NCBI GenBank assembly: GCA_036874045.1 | Contig: CM072336.1 | Location: forward strand, 25,743,501 to 25,807,500 | Direction: 5' to 3' | Origin: Cymodocea nodosa | Taxonomy: Eukaryota > Streptophyta > Magnoliopsida > Alismatales > Cymodoceaceae | DNA length: 64,000 nt | Shown: piece after piece, positions 27,001-36,405 of the stretch | Layout of the letters: each line of letters begins with the position of its first letter | Position numbering within the stretch: position 1 is the first letter of the stretch | Position numbers and translations under genes: made by a program | Notes under the pieces: model-generated | Seen by the model: only the letters and a program-made list of their open reading frames with translations | What the model was told of the DNA's origin: nothing | Databases searched by the model: none

Positions 27001-27491
27001 ATCCTCTGGCTGAACCCAAAAAACTTTTCATCAATCCTATCCATTTCATAGGGAGATTATATGCAGCCATGGACTCAAGAAGGAAGCACTAACTAACATT
27101 ATCAAAAGCCTTTTTTAATCCATTTCAAAGGGAAGTTGTCTGCAATTTTTGCACATAGATCTTTCGTTAGCACAAGTAATTGGAGGTCATCATGTCGTCA
27201 TTTTCATAGTTTTTGTGTGTGTGTTTATGTATGTATATACATACATACATCATAGTTTTTGACATGTATACAAACATACATGTGTGTATGTGTAGACTCT
27301 AGGAAATTTTATTAAAAAAATATACTATCACTATTCCTTTCAAAGTAAAAATAAAAAGAAGCAAACCTGAATTGCTCCCATAAATTTTTAGGCAGGAAAT
27401 TCAACATTGTATATTTTCTATTTGAGATGCGATTATCGCAGTATAGCTTTTGATCTGAATCATCATCATTGACATAGACCAAACGCTTCAT
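1..27491 (-). CDS. ALA2: ALA2-type P4-ATPase (phospholipid flippase), 5' half, residues 1-412
   Basis: Flips phospholipids to the cytosolic leaflet of membranes; ALA proteins work with an ALIS beta-subunit (family knowledge). Coding exons, read right to left: 27367-27491, 25543-25756, 25164-25280, 23017-23109, 22728-22901, 22387-22553, 15235-15339, 484-581 and 254-396. They total 1236 nt, keep one frame throughout and all have GT-AG borders. The start codon at 27491 opens with [11 protein letters not shown], as in Arabidopsis ALA2. Exon 2 carries the first membrane segment ([18 protein letters not shown]). Exon 4 has the actuator motif DGET. Exons 6-7 span the next membrane pair ([34 protein letters not shown]). 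Exon 9 has the phosphorylation motif [12 protein letters not shown]2 is about 1100 aa, so roughly 690 residues lie beyond the left edge. Intron 7 is about 14.7 kb and intron 6 about 7.0 kb, both filled with transposons; introns 4, 5 and 8 are 90-175 bp. The ALA2 rather than ALA1/ALA3 assignment rests on remembered sequence. Confidence 0.95.
1083..6600 (-). mobile_element. L1-type LINE, old and decayed, in flippase intron 7
   Basis: Read right to left, pieces follow plant L1 order. An ORF1-like segment lies at about 6010-6600 and an endonuclease-to-RT linker at about 5000-5460. RT blocks run from about 4700 ([21 protein letters not shown]) to 4140 ([23 protein letters not shown]) and on to 3556 ([14 protein letters not shown]). 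A zinc-binding tail is near 2000-2200 and an RNase H domain at 1366-1641 ([12 protein letters not shown]). The 3' end is a short A-run on the minus strand at about 1083, and the sequence just before it resembles the end of the nested L1 at 8.2 kb. Many stops and frame changes break it. The 5' end is uncertain and I found no target duplication. Confidence 0.8.
6955..7183 (+). mobile_element. LTR fragment, inverted relative to the Gypsy LTR at 10.6 kb
   Basis: About 230 bp matches the LTR at about 10560-10830 in reverse complement; shared blocks include gtatttaaggaacacttct and gaggaggcacacatcaac. It is followed by ctggcaccatctatgggaat, which looks like a primer-binding site but differs from the tRNA-Met type of the other copy. 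It therefore seems to belong to a second, related element joined head to head. A broken fossil; its far end is uncertain. Confidence 0.65.
7184..10830 (-). mobile_element. Gypsy (Ty3) LTR retrotransposon remnant
   Basis: A fossil Ty3/Gypsy element. Read right to left, it has an LTR at about 10560-10830, then a tRNA-Met-type primer-binding site (ttggtattagagc, about 10546-10558). Gag follows at about 9880-10390 ([13 protein letters not shown]) with a zinc knuckle near 9590-9655 ([14 protein letters not shown]). A protease-linked piece is at about 7990-8200 ([11 protein letters not shown]), RT at about 7416-7613 ([12 protein letters not shown]) and an integrase piece at about 7250-7340. It is broken and heavily decayed, with many breaks. 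It carries a later L1 insertion (8221-9541) and is old by its level of decay. It lies in the host gene's orientation. Confidence 0.8.
8221..9541 (-). mobile_element. 5'-truncated L1 LINE nested in the Gypsy element
   Basis: The minus strand encodes an RNase H tail at 8658-8849 ([32 protein letters not shown]) and ends in a run of A at about 8227-8236. Imperfect 12-bp flanking copies, cctatatagcta at 8209-8220 and cctatatgacta at 9542-9553, look like the target-site duplication. Gypsy protease and zinc-knuckle pieces lie on either side, so the L1 landed inside the Gypsy element. Confidence 0.7.
10831..12320. other. Unassigned stretch of flippase intron 7
   Basis: No open frame above 60 codons and no family recognised. 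The plus strand has scraps of coding-like sequence around 10930-11230 ([14 protein letters not shown]), perhaps a decayed transposon. From about 12120 to 12320 it is strongly pyrimidine-rich and runs into the tetraspanin fragment. Confidence 0.4.
12330..12540 (+). pseudogene. Tetraspanin gene fragment (first exon part), antisense in flippase intron 7
   Basis: Tetraspanins are four-pass membrane proteins. This frame opens [20 protein letters not shown], the first membrane segment of plant tetraspanins, then [11 protein letters not shown], a degenerate small extracellular loop ([13 protein letters not shown]) and the start of membrane segment 2 ([14 protein letters not shown]). The usual GACC(R) stretch after segment 2 is lost and the frame closes at 12560. 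Segments 3-4 and the cysteine-rich large loop are absent. A pyrimidine-rich, 5'-UTR-like run precedes the ATG, so the copy seems to include upstream DNA rather than being a spliced retrocopy. It opposes the host gene and is most likely a non-functional captured or displaced fragment. Family match is from memory. Confidence 0.6.
12580..13900 (-). mobile_element. RTE-type LINE fragment (endonuclease to pre-RT region)
   Basis: Minus-strand scraps match the plant LINE often annotated as craniofacial development protein 2-like. An endonuclease-end piece (DLLVANTYF, then QIDF-like [12 protein letters not shown]) lies at about 13380-13520. The linker with [11 protein letters not shown] lies at about 13060-13090, and further conserved linker sequence extends to about 12600. 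Several stops break it. No reverse transcriptase core or 3' tail was found, so it is a partial copy. Confidence 0.65.
13901..15234. other. Right part of flippase intron 7, no gene seen
   Basis: AT-rich sequence with no domain-like open frame. The donor of intron 7 lies at its right end (ctttatag to exon 7, minus strand gtttgt). Confidence 0.5.
16275..21185 (-). mobile_element. Copia LTR retrotransposon in flippase intron 6
   Basis: A Ty1/Copia element of 4.9 kb with two 151-bp LTRs (16275-16425 and 21035-21185) and a 4-bp flanking duplication gtca (16271-16274, 21186-21189). The LTRs differ at about 6 of 151 sites (4%), suggesting roughly one to two million years under a grass-like rate. The primer-binding site follows the right LTR (minus strand ttggtatcaaagtg, initiator tRNA-Met type). 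A purine tract precedes the left LTR. Parts in order: GC-rich leader (about 20640-21030), gag (about 20276-20600), protease, pre-integrase and integrase (about 18720-19744), RT with YVDDI (about 16990-17900) and RNase H (about 16454-16756). It is whole in outline but broken, with several breaks. It lies in the host gene's sense. Confidence 0.92.
20835..21020 (-). repeat. Degenerate GC-rich repeats in the Copia leader
   Basis: The plus strand motif ggcagac-gaacgc recurs at about 20835, 20873, 20922 and 20981, at irregular 38-59 bp spacing, between the primer-binding site and gag. It may be a feature of this Copia family's untranslated leader. Confidence 0.5.
21398..22140 (-). mobile_element. 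Retroposon 3' end with A-tail, family unsure
   Basis: The minus strand ends in an A-run at about 21402-21410, preceded by a coding-like stretch at 21475-21705. A further decayed frame extends to about 22140 ([20 protein letters not shown]). A LINE 3' end is the likeliest reading, but no diagnostic domain is present. Confidence 0.4.
23110..25163. other. Flippase intron 3, with an internal duplication and small frames
   Basis: A 2.05-kb intron. At about 23965-24160 a block of roughly 100 bp occurs twice with divergence (shared: tcttcaatgacaaag, caaagtgg-like and atcaaccca-like runs). Plus-strand frames at 23253-23588 and 24301-24582 (acidic tail [14 protein letters not shown]) match nothing I know. 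Probably a decayed transposon. Confidence 0.4.
26630..26935 (+). mobile_element. L1 RNase H tail fragment, antisense in flippase intron 1
   Basis: The plus strand reads [20 protein letters not shown] then [20 protein letters not shown], the C-terminal RNase H region of plant L1 ORF2, followed by sequence resembling an L1 3' UTR. Only the 3' part is present. Confidence 0.65.
26938..27135 (-). mobile_element. L1 reverse transcriptase fragment in flippase intron 1
   Basis: The minus strand reads [22 protein letters not shown] and [19 protein letters not shown], the mid-RT region of plant L1. It directly abuts an L1 tail on the opposite strand, so the two scraps come from different insertions or from an inverted copy. 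Confidence 0.6.
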
Positions 27492-28690
27492 TTTTATTAT
27501 ATCATGGTAGGCTTGGTAGCTTGTGTGTATTCTTCCAATGGACCAAGATGTATATCTGGATGAGAATCAAATAGAAATGTGTTACAAGAAAAGCAACCAA
27601 TTCCTTTAATCAAACCAACCATATTCCAATAATACAGTAAATCATAAATAAATAAAAATACAGAACAAGGTACAGTTGTTGATTAGCTGGTGGCTTGGTA
27701 GCGTATGTACAACATTTGTTGTTGATTATCAAACAGGAATAAATTTGAGTGCAAGTCTGGTTGAATTTGGATCAATCAAAGCCCTGTACGGTTTACACTC
27801 TAACTGGAAAAAGACCAAGGGACCAGTGACACAACTCTAACCAAATCCTCAGGTTAACAAGGATATTCAACTTTCAAAAAAAACCTAAGGGCGTCATAGT
27901 AAACCACATTCCAGCCTTTAAAATCCACTCAGCCTTGTCGATGGGACACAAAACTCATCCGCCTGTCTTGAATCAACTAATGTCAAGGAGGCTACAAGCT
28001 ACAGGGTATCACCATACCAGATTTCAGTGGTCTTTTAATATCAAACCGTGTATTTAAGCTTTCAAAACAAGACAACCACCCACCCCCTCAAAGCTGCACA
28101 TTCAATCGACCCACTCTTACCGCGTCCATTTTGCCAAAAAGTGTGGAACAATGTCATCCTTAACGGTGGATATAGTATCCAATTCCCTTCATTCCTCTAC
28201 TCAACCAATTCCACAGCTTACCTTCTTCTTATGTTAGTATGGTTGCAAATGCGATAGTCAACCCCAAAAAAATCCTCGAAAAATCAAGAGTGTACCAATT
28301 TCTTCATCGGAATTTCGAAAGGCCAAAAAAATCAATGAGAAATCGCTGAATTCGCTAGCGATCTAGTCTGGGAAGGAGAGAGAGAGAGAGATAAAGAGAG
28401 AGGATTACCTTCGGGGAATGGACTCCGCCACTGGAGAGCGGAGGGTGGAGAGGTTGGGTGTGCGTGTAGCGTTGGGTTGGTAACCGTGGCCACGGGAGGG
28501 AGGACGGTGGAGAGGTTGGGTGTGCGTGCAGAGTTGGGTTGGTGACCGTGGCCCCAGGTGAGGACTCGAGAACCAGACGAAGACGTGGAGAAGTCTTCAG
28601 GTCGGGTCGGATCGCGAGCGCTCCCACCGATCGAGAGTAGGCCGGGTATTCGGGTAGAATGGCGGACGTAGTTATACGGGCTTGGAATAG
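27492..28690 (-). other. 5' leader of the flippase gene: noncoding exon and leader intron
   Basis: Upstream of the start codon at 27491, a likely acceptor lies near 27550. A noncoding GC-rich exon at about 28411-28690 ends in a good donor (gaag then gtaatc on the minus strand). This implies a leader intron of about 860 bp. An open frame inside the exon (28355-28627) resembles no protein. Inferred from splice signals and composition only. Confidence 0.5.
28444..28553. repeat. Tandem duplication, 62-bp period, in the flippase leader exon
   Basis: A block of about 48 bp beginning ggtggagaggttgggtgtgc occurs at 28444 and again at 28506 with few differences. It lies in the predicted 5' UTR. Confidence 0.7.
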
Positions 28691-28714
28691 TTGACCATTA
28701 TGGATTTTACAAAA

Positions 28715-28725
28715 CTATATATAAG
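28715..28725 (-). promoter_or_regulatory. TATA box candidate for the flippase gene
   Basis: The minus strand reads cttatatatag, about 30 bp upstream of the inferred first noncoding exon. It is a good TATA match but alone does not prove the start site. Confidence 0.4.
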
Positions 28726-30621
28726 ATTCTCTTTGACTATTATGAAGTAGTCAAGAATTAAAGGAGTTACGTTGGAGAATTATTATCCTCTCCAGCTAGG
28801 AGAGAAGGGAAGTGGGGGACAACCAACTGCTTCAACTAAAGTTAATGAGAGCACAAGAAGAGGGAGAGGTCACTTTGCTCACAGTCAATTTAGCCATTTT
28901 ACTCTCGACTTATAAAACCATGGCTCCAAACGCAACCTTGGAGTTGAGGTGAGATAGTTAACTCATAGTTGGCAAGTCAGGTTCTAACCATGAAAGATAA
29001 GGTGCAATATGATCCACAAGGCAATTGGGAAATAATTAATTAATACTTGACTTATATTTATGCAAAAGACCATCAACATGCCTTTGACGTGAAGGGAGCT
29101 AGAGTCTCTCTAATGCTTATGTATTTTTGAACTAGTCCTTTAATGCTCGTGTTAAATGAGCAAGACAAGGTTATAAATCAAACATGATCAGGAAGGTTTC
29201 CCCGGTACACTAGGTACCCTACATCAATGGGTAAAGAGTAGTCGATCAACAATTAACCAATGGTCACTTCTGTTTTCAAGATATAGCCATAGGTTTGAAG
29301 ACTCAAATCTGCAAGAACGAGAATGATGAGAGTTTTATCTCCCGACCTTACCACACGTTGTATACTTTAATCAACCAGTGGTCTCTTGGGCATTGATAAA
29401 TCTGAACAATCCCACAACATTATAAAAAGCTGTGTGCGTCGGTTTGTATATGATTCCAATTCATTAATGTAAAACAATATCCATGTATTTAGTGTGACAG
29501 CATGTCAAACATGTTGGCAGGTATGATAAAACTAAAATGAATTACACATAAATCACTATAAAAAGGTCACCGAACGAGAAAAAAAAGTCTACATCACACG
29601 ACTAAAGAACGGACACCAACAAATCCAATAATTTATATCATGATATGAAAATGACGCTTGCTTTTTACAATAAATTTATAAACCAAATGCTCGTTTGATG
29701 TCATATTTGTTGTCTAACATATATAATGTTAACTCATCAAAACATCGCATCAAAGAAATGGTACGGTGCATGCACCTGTTGTTCTATTTTAAATAAGGGC
29801 TTTACGTTTATGAAAATTTGTCAATAATATGTATATTCTTTGAAAATAAATATGATCTTATATATCTTAAAAACGTTAAAAAAAAAAGACCACAGTATAT
29901 ACATATATTTCTCGTGATCATTTATGAATACTTTATATCATGGCGTGTGTATATAATACAAGATTCACAAGATATATCAATTATTTACAATTTTTAAAAA
30001 AATATAGAAACAAAAATCCCTTTAAATAACCTGGACCGAGACATAATTGTTAGAAAGAAACATAGAACGTGTTTGTTTATCAAAGTACACATCCGCTTCA
30101 CACATGATTAAGTTACACTTTGGTACGAACAATTCAATCTAAGATTGATTGAAAATTTTAAGAATACCCTTAAATAAAAATATAAAAAAAAATTATTTGA
30201 AGATCGAATCTTTCTAGTTTTTGAAACATCATCAAGTAAAAATCTCACCTTTGACATCTTTATTAAAGCTAATAAAATATAGCTTTCCGTTTTTAAAGCT
30301 AAAAGAACGAATGAAGATGAGCAGAGGGCACAAGTTTACGTGCAAGAGAGTTTCAACGTCACATCGTGGTCACAGGCATGAATGATTCTTCCGACTTTCA
30401 GAGAGTTAAGGGTTGGAAATAAATTTTGACCCTTGATTATAAAGAATATTTATACAATAGAATTGATTGAAATTTAATTTTTTAAATTTTATTTACATAA
30501 ACAGTTCGATTGAATTTCCATAAATTTAATTCCAATCAATTTCATATAGATAAACACTTACTTAAAATACCTAAAGCGATTCCACAGATCACTTCCGTGC
30601 CATTGGAAGTTACGTTGTTTA
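28726..30621. other. Divergent spacer between flippase and MAX2 genes
   Basis: About 1.9 kb, AT-rich, holding the upstream regions of two genes transcribed away from each other. No open frame of note, no RNA gene and no clear transposon ends were seen. Confidence 0.5.
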
Positions 30622-30630
30622 TTTATAAAA
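30622..30630 (+). promoter_or_regulatory. TATA box candidate for MAX2/D3
   Basis: tttataaaa lies 112 bp upstream of the ATG at 30742, which would give a leader of about 80 nt. It is the only clear TATA match close upstream. Confidence 0.4.
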
Positions 30631-30741
30631 CCACCGGCTCATCTCCATCGCAAAAATAAAATAAACGCTCGAAGAATTTAAAAGGGAAATAATAACCTTA
30701 TCCGATTCCTGTTCCCTACGCCTGCGCGGCGTTCGCCGGCC

Positions 30742-33404
30742 ATGTCGCCGACACACATCGACGACCTCCCGGATTCCGTGATCCACCACATCTTCGGCTT
30801 CGTCGCCCAGACCCGGTCCCGCAACTCCGCTTCGCTCGTATGCCGCCGCTGGTACCACGTCGAGCGCCAGACCCGCACCTCCCTCGTTCTCCGTGGCAGT
30901 TCCCGTCACCTATTCCTCCTCTCTTCCTGCTTCCCTTCCGTCACCCACCTCGACCTCTCCCACCTCTCCCCATGGGGCTCCTCCCATCTCCCCCACCTCC
31001 CGGTTGCCATCCCCTTTCTCCGCATCGCCTTCCCACGGGTGACCTCCCTCGCCCTCTATGCCAGAGGCGTCGAGGTTATAGACGGGGTTTTGCGCCAGTG
31101 GCCTGGGTTGAGGAGGATAAAGCTGGTCAGATGGCATCGGAGGCCGGAGGGACCGGTGGGGGCGGAGATTGGGTGTGTTATGAGGTTGTGTGGGGAGGTG
31201 GAGTATATCGACTTGTCGGAGTTCTATTTCTGGACGGAGGACGTGCCCGCCGCCTTGGCCCAGCAACGCCCGGAGAATTTGACTAGTTTAAATCTCATCA
31301 GTCTGTCCTCTGTCGAGGGCTTCAGGTATGAGACCAAAGTAAAAACTCAAGAATTTTTTCTCTCTCTCTCTCTCTTTTTCTAAAATTATATTATCTTTTA
31401 AAATGTATGCAGTACAATTATATGGATCCCATTTTCCTAAAATGAATCCGTTTTGAAATTCTCGAACTTGTGAGATATTATTATGAAGGAATGGAATTCG
31501 CGTAGTCAAATTTCAGTGAGAGTATAATCTTATGTTATCTTATGCTGGATACAAATGAGATGTCCAATTGGCTGGCATATGTTCACGCTCATGTAATATC
31601 ATTGGCATCCCTTGGTTGTGCTGAATCATGCCTCAAACGAGAAAGCAAAGTTAAGGCCGAGAATTCTATGGGAAGATTTTTTCATAATTGAAGTCATACG
31701 TTTTATTGTTGGAAGCATCTTTTTTCATGGTTTGCCAAATTAGGTTGCTTTGCTAGTTTCTTAGCTATTAGAAGTTCTTATTGTGATGGTGATGAAATGC
31801 ATCCCGAAGATCTCTTTTGTTTTCATTAGAGATAATTTTCCTAATGGTGGTATTTGTCTTCGTTTCTCAACCAACTCAGGTCGCCGGAGCTCATCTTTAT
31901 CTCCTCTGCTTGTCCTTTTCTCCGTCGCCTCCTTGCTCCATGTGCTTTTGATCCTCGGTATTCTGACTCAGTTGGAGATGATGCACTCCTTGCCCTTGCT
32001 GCTAACTGCACTGCCCTGACCACTCTTTGCCTTGTAGATCACTCTGCAGTCTCCTGTCCCCGTGCAAATTCTACTCTATCTGATGGTTTTACATCTCAAG
32101 ATTCTCTCATCACCAATGTTGGTCTTAATGGGCTCTTCAAAGGTCTAGTTATGTTAGAAAACCTTGTCCTTGACGTATGCCACAATGTTAGAGACTCTGG
32201 ACCTGTGCTAGAGTGTTTGAACAATAGGTGTAAACAGATTGCATCACTGAAGCTGGGTAGTTTCCATGGAATTTGCAAGGCTACGGCTTTACATTTGGAT
32301 GGTTTGGCTGTCTGTGGTGGCTTGCTCTCGTTATCCTTAAAAAATTGTGCAGATCTTATGGATTCTGGTCTTGTTGCCATTGGGCGTGGATGCTCAAGAT
32401 TGTTGAAGTTTGAGATGCATGGGTGCAATAAAGTTACTCAGATGGGGATGAGGAAGATGGTCGGAATGCTTCGTTCAACACTTATTGATGTTAGCATCTC
32501 AGGTTGCTGCCATCTTGATGCGCACCAGTCTTTGTATGCACTGGAGCCAATCCATGATCGTATTCAGCGACTACATATTGATTGTGTATGGCCCATGAAT
32601 GGACAAGAGGAGATGTTTTCTGGAGGCTTCAATATCACTACACATGGTATGGATGATCTCAATGATTTTGAAGAAGCAGCTAATGAACAACATAATTATC
32701 ATAATGTATTTGAAAATTGTTATCAATCTCAAATAAAGAAGCGTAGGCTTTCCTTGGAACCCGGCATGGAAATGGCCAATACCTCTGAAATCTGGAGCAA
32801 AAGTTGGACACACCTGCAGCACCTCTCCCTATGGGTACCAGTAGGAGTTGTTCTGGAACCACTTTTTGTTGCTGGACTAGAGAGTTGTCCTGAATTGGAA
32901 GAGGTCAGCATTAAGGTGGAAGGAGACTGCAGGATGTGTCCAAAGCCAGAGAGCGCAACCTTTGGATTAGGCTTTCTCACCTACTACAGCAATCTGGTAA
33001 AGATGAAGCTCGATTGTGCAGAAGTTGTTGGGTATGTGTTCACTGCTCCAATGGGGCAGATGGATCTCAGTCTGTGGGAGAGGTTTTACTTGAATGGAAT
33101 TGAGAAGTTGTTTCTTCATGAACTTGAATATTGGCCTCCTCAAGACAAAGATGTGAACCAGAGGAGTCTATCACTGCCAGCTGTTGGTTTGCTTGCTCAA
33201 TGTGCTGCCCTGAGGAAGCTGTTCATCCATGGTACCACTCATGAGCACTTTATGAGGTTCCTGCTTAATATACCGGGACTCAGGGATGTCCAGTTAAGAG
33301 AGGACTACTATCCAGCACCAGAGGACGATACTAGTACAGAGATGAGGATTGACTCTTGCAGCCGCTTTGAGGATGCACTGAACAGCCGACAAATTCCTGA
33401 CTGA
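30742..33404 (+). CDS. MAX2: MAX2/D3 F-box LRR protein (strigolactone/karrikin signalling), 702 aa
   Basis: The F-box subunit of an SCF ubiquitin ligase. With the receptors D14 or KAI2 it targets D53/SMXL repressors (family knowledge). Exons 30742-31325 and 31880-33404 join in frame (TTC AG / G TCG) to 702 residues, against 693 in Arabidopsis and 720 in rice. The F-box is at about residues 5-45 (HIDDLPDSVIHHIFGFV; ASLVCRRW). Leucine-rich repeats fill the rest, including LDLSHLSPWG, CAFDPRYSDSVGDDALL, DGLAVCGGLLSLSLKNC and HIDCVW. The C-terminus has QMDLSLWERFYLNGIE, YWPPQDKDVNQRSLSLPA and HGTTHEHFMRF, and ends SRFEDALNSRQIPD, matching the switchable C-terminal helix. An intron of 554 bp splits the gene; Arabidopsis MAX2 is a single exon as I recall. 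The first exon is GC-rich and the second much less so. Identity is near certain. Confidence 0.96.
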
Positions 33405-34635
33405 AACCGTTAAGTTGGTGTTTTTTTCATCTGCCTTATATGTTTTATGTTTGTTTGACCGTCTAAGCATAATACCATCGTCCTTCTCCACAACAGACTC
33501 AAACTCAATGACCATTTCAAGATTGTGGATGATTGCTATTTGCCTGCTTCTCCCTATCTTTCAAGTTTGACACTCTAGACACGTGAAAGACATGTTTGTG
33601 TTCTTCAAAGAGTAATGCAGCTCAAGTCACCTGGATGAGATTCAGCTTTGGTGCCATTTTATTTCACCATTACTTATTTTATCTCACTAGGGTGGTCGAC
33701 CATTTGCAAAAACAGGAAAGGGAAGACAGAAAATTAGTTGCTTGAGGCTGAGATGCCATTCTCCTGGTTGATATGGAGCATGTAAATATTTATCAGGGAA
33801 GCACACAAGATGAGAAGACTTTTGCCATACTCAATGTGTTGGGTATGCGTGCTGTAAGAGTGTTTCATGATTTGTAGGTCTGCAACCGTTCTTCAGTTGG
33901 AAAAATTGGAGGGTGAGCTTATGAGACAAATCAATAGCATTGTACATATTGTAATATTGACTGTTATTTATGTGGAATTCTTATTAGGCCTCATGATCTA
34001 TTCTGAGAGGTGATACTTGCATGCAAAATACGAAACATTACTTTAGAAATTCAGGATGGTGTAGCCATAGAACTACAATGTCAATTGCAAATTTTCAAAT
34101 GATCTTTATTTCACAGGTCTGGAAGCTTCTCAAAATTTGCACTAACCCTATTTTTCCCAAAACTTTGAACAAAAGGGCAAGCTTTTTTTTTTCATATTTT
34201 CCTTTTATGGTCGTGTTCGTAAATCTCTAAGCACGTGTCATCCATTTTCATTGAAAATATGAATGTTTTGGTTAATTGTCACTGCCATATCTTTAAAATT
34301 TCATTGTGAAGATGAAACTAATAGCTAGTGATCTTCATCTGTCTAATGTGATTCGGTTGATTGGTCGCCCAATCATTTGTTCCCCCGTCTTGTGCAAACA
34401 AAGTGGTTGGCTTTAACTGAATAGGATGGTTTTTTGTTGATATTGGTAATGTTTTTGTTTGTATTTAAATTTGAGATTTATTTTCCTTAGAGTTTAATAA
34501 GGTGAGGAAACAGTAACTGTACTATCTGTCATTCTTTTAATGTTTGGTAATTTTTTTTTTCAGAATGAGGTGATTGTTGGTTCCTAAAAAGAGACGAAAG
34601 TACCTGGATCACATGGAGTGTGTCATCTAATCGAC
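33405..34635. other. MAX2 3' UTR and spacer
   Basis: No coding frame of interest. AT-rich with short T-runs. The MAX2 transcript probably ends within the first several hundred bases, but no single poly(A) signal stands out. Confidence 0.4.
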
Positions 34636-34638
34636 TTA

Positions 34639-35269
34639 GGGGGGGTTAGTGTCTGACGGAATTCAACTGACGGAAAGGAAAATTATTGAATTCCGTCAGA
34701 ATGTTGTTAGTGTGCATTACATTTGACGGAAAGGAAAGTCAGATTTTACCGTTGTATAGAATCCAAAAATTTCCTTTACCGTCAGAAAATTTCCGATCGC
34801 CCACGTTCAGAAAATTTTTCTCCCTCTCTCGTGCTTGACGGAATTCGTAAGACTGATAAGGAAGATTTACTTGAAGACCTGCTAGATGAGTTGGAAGAGT
34901 TAAATATTATTAATGACATACAACCAATGGGAGAGATACATATAGAAAGCAATACCCAAGTTCGAATGACTCAAGAACAAAGAAAAGAAATGACGGATAA
35001 GATGCAAGAAGATATGATGATGGCAATGTGGGATGGAAGAACTAGATGATATTATTTTGTATTGTAATATTTCAATTAAGATGTATTTGTATTTTTCGAA
35101 TATTAGTTGTAATAAACTTTTGTCATAATTTCCATCAGAATTTTCCGTCCTGCATTAAACCCCTCTCAAAATTTTCCTTTTCCTTTCCGTTACAAATTTT
35201 CCATTTCCTTTCCGTCAGAATTTTCCTTTTCATTTCCGTCAGAATTTTCCGTCATGCACTAACACGCCC
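34639..35269. mobile_element. PIF/Harbinger-like non-autonomous element, 631 bp
   Basis: Bounded by TTA target duplications (34636-34638, 35270-35272). Terminal inverted repeats read gggggggttagtgtctgacg at the left and agggcgtgttagtgcatgac at the right (reverse complement). The motif gacggaa recurs near both ends. The internal frame at 34723-35049 ends QEQRKEMTDKMQEDMMMAMW, reminiscent of the tail of plant Harbinger nuclease proteins. No DDE core is present, so it would depend on another copy. Confidence 0.75.
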
Positions 35270-35852
35270 TTAATAGTGAAGACAATATATAAATTTAACA
35301 TCCTTGACGTAGCCTTTGCTAGCGGGGAAGAAAGCTTCAAGGATCTAGATGAGGTACACTCATCCAAAACCATTTTAGGGCATTAGCCTTAGTACAAGCC
35401 TTTTTCTAGGAAAAGACGACTTTCAATTTTAGAAAGAAAATATTCGTAGGTGCATAAAATTCGATGCAAAATTTGGACAAAAAATGTTGATTCGCAGATT
35501 TTCAGAAAATCAACCACAAATTATTGAGTGGATTATTTTTAAAATTGTTCATGTTAAAGAAGTTTAGCTATGATTTTGGCCAAAATTTCAATATTAAAAA
35601 AATCTTCTGTGTCAAAATCCTAGCTAAACAATACCTTAGTGGAGTTGATAATGATTAGAAAAATCTATTGGTAAAGTGATTTAGACTTATATGTCATAAG
35701 AGAAAAATAAAGGATATAAGTGAAATGAGGGTTAAAGGTGAATGTAAGTCATAGAAATAAAAATAAATGCACCGCGAAGAGTGAAGTGCATGATGATGGG
35801 CTTATATGTAGATAAAATAAATATTGAAAATGAGGTGATGAGTTTAAACATG

Positions 35853-36153
35853 AATGGGCTGGGTTAGGTCGATCTGACCCAAAAATTTTAAATCCATACA
35901 GGTTGTAAAGTTACGTCGGGCCGATCAAAAAAACTTAAAATTTTTTTCGGATCAACTCAACCCAGCCCATATGGGTCGGGCTTGAGCTAGCTCGTGGGTC
36001 GCCCACAAGCTAGCCTGTGGCCCACGGATTTAGAAAATATTCTGAACGTTTTTAATGAACATTTGGCTGTTTATTATTATTTTTTTAAATTTACCGATCA
36101 GAAATAATAAATATATTAATGGTTAATTTAATAGTAATAATAATTTATTAATG

Positions 36154-36192
<39 letters not shown>

Positions 36193-36405
36193 AAACTTTT
36201 ATAATATTAATAATATGATATTCGAACGTAATGTTCAGAAATTATTCAAATGTTGGGCCTGTGAGGTTGCAATCCTGCGAATTAGCCTACGGGCTAAAAT
36301 TTTTTTAGATATTGACCCAGCCTAGTCTGAAATTTTAGGTCGGGTCGGACTGAGCTGATACTCTTACGGATTGGATCTGACTGACCTGCGTTGATCCAGC
36401 CCATT
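35853..36405. mobile_element. TIR element (MITE-like), about 550 bp
   Basis: The ends are inverted copies of aatgggctggg, continuing imperfectly for about 30 bp (left gatctgacc, right gtcagtcagatcc in reverse complement). The interior holds gggtcgggctt-type blocks and a central AT palindrome. The target duplication was not resolved, so the superfamily is open. Confidence 0.5.
36154..36192. repeat. (AAT)n/(ATT)n palindrome
   Basis: A run of aat units followed by att units makes a near-perfect inverted repeat of about 39 bp inside the TIR element. Confidence 0.8.

Noticed and set aside
28355-28627. 90-residue minus-strand frame in the flippase leader
   Set aside because: Low-complexity Pro-rich reading of UTR repeats, separated from the true start by a leader intron.
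30840-31286. Proline-rich frame overlapping MAX2 exon 1
   Set aside because: Alternate frame of the GC-rich F-box exon; MAX2 similarity is in the other frame.
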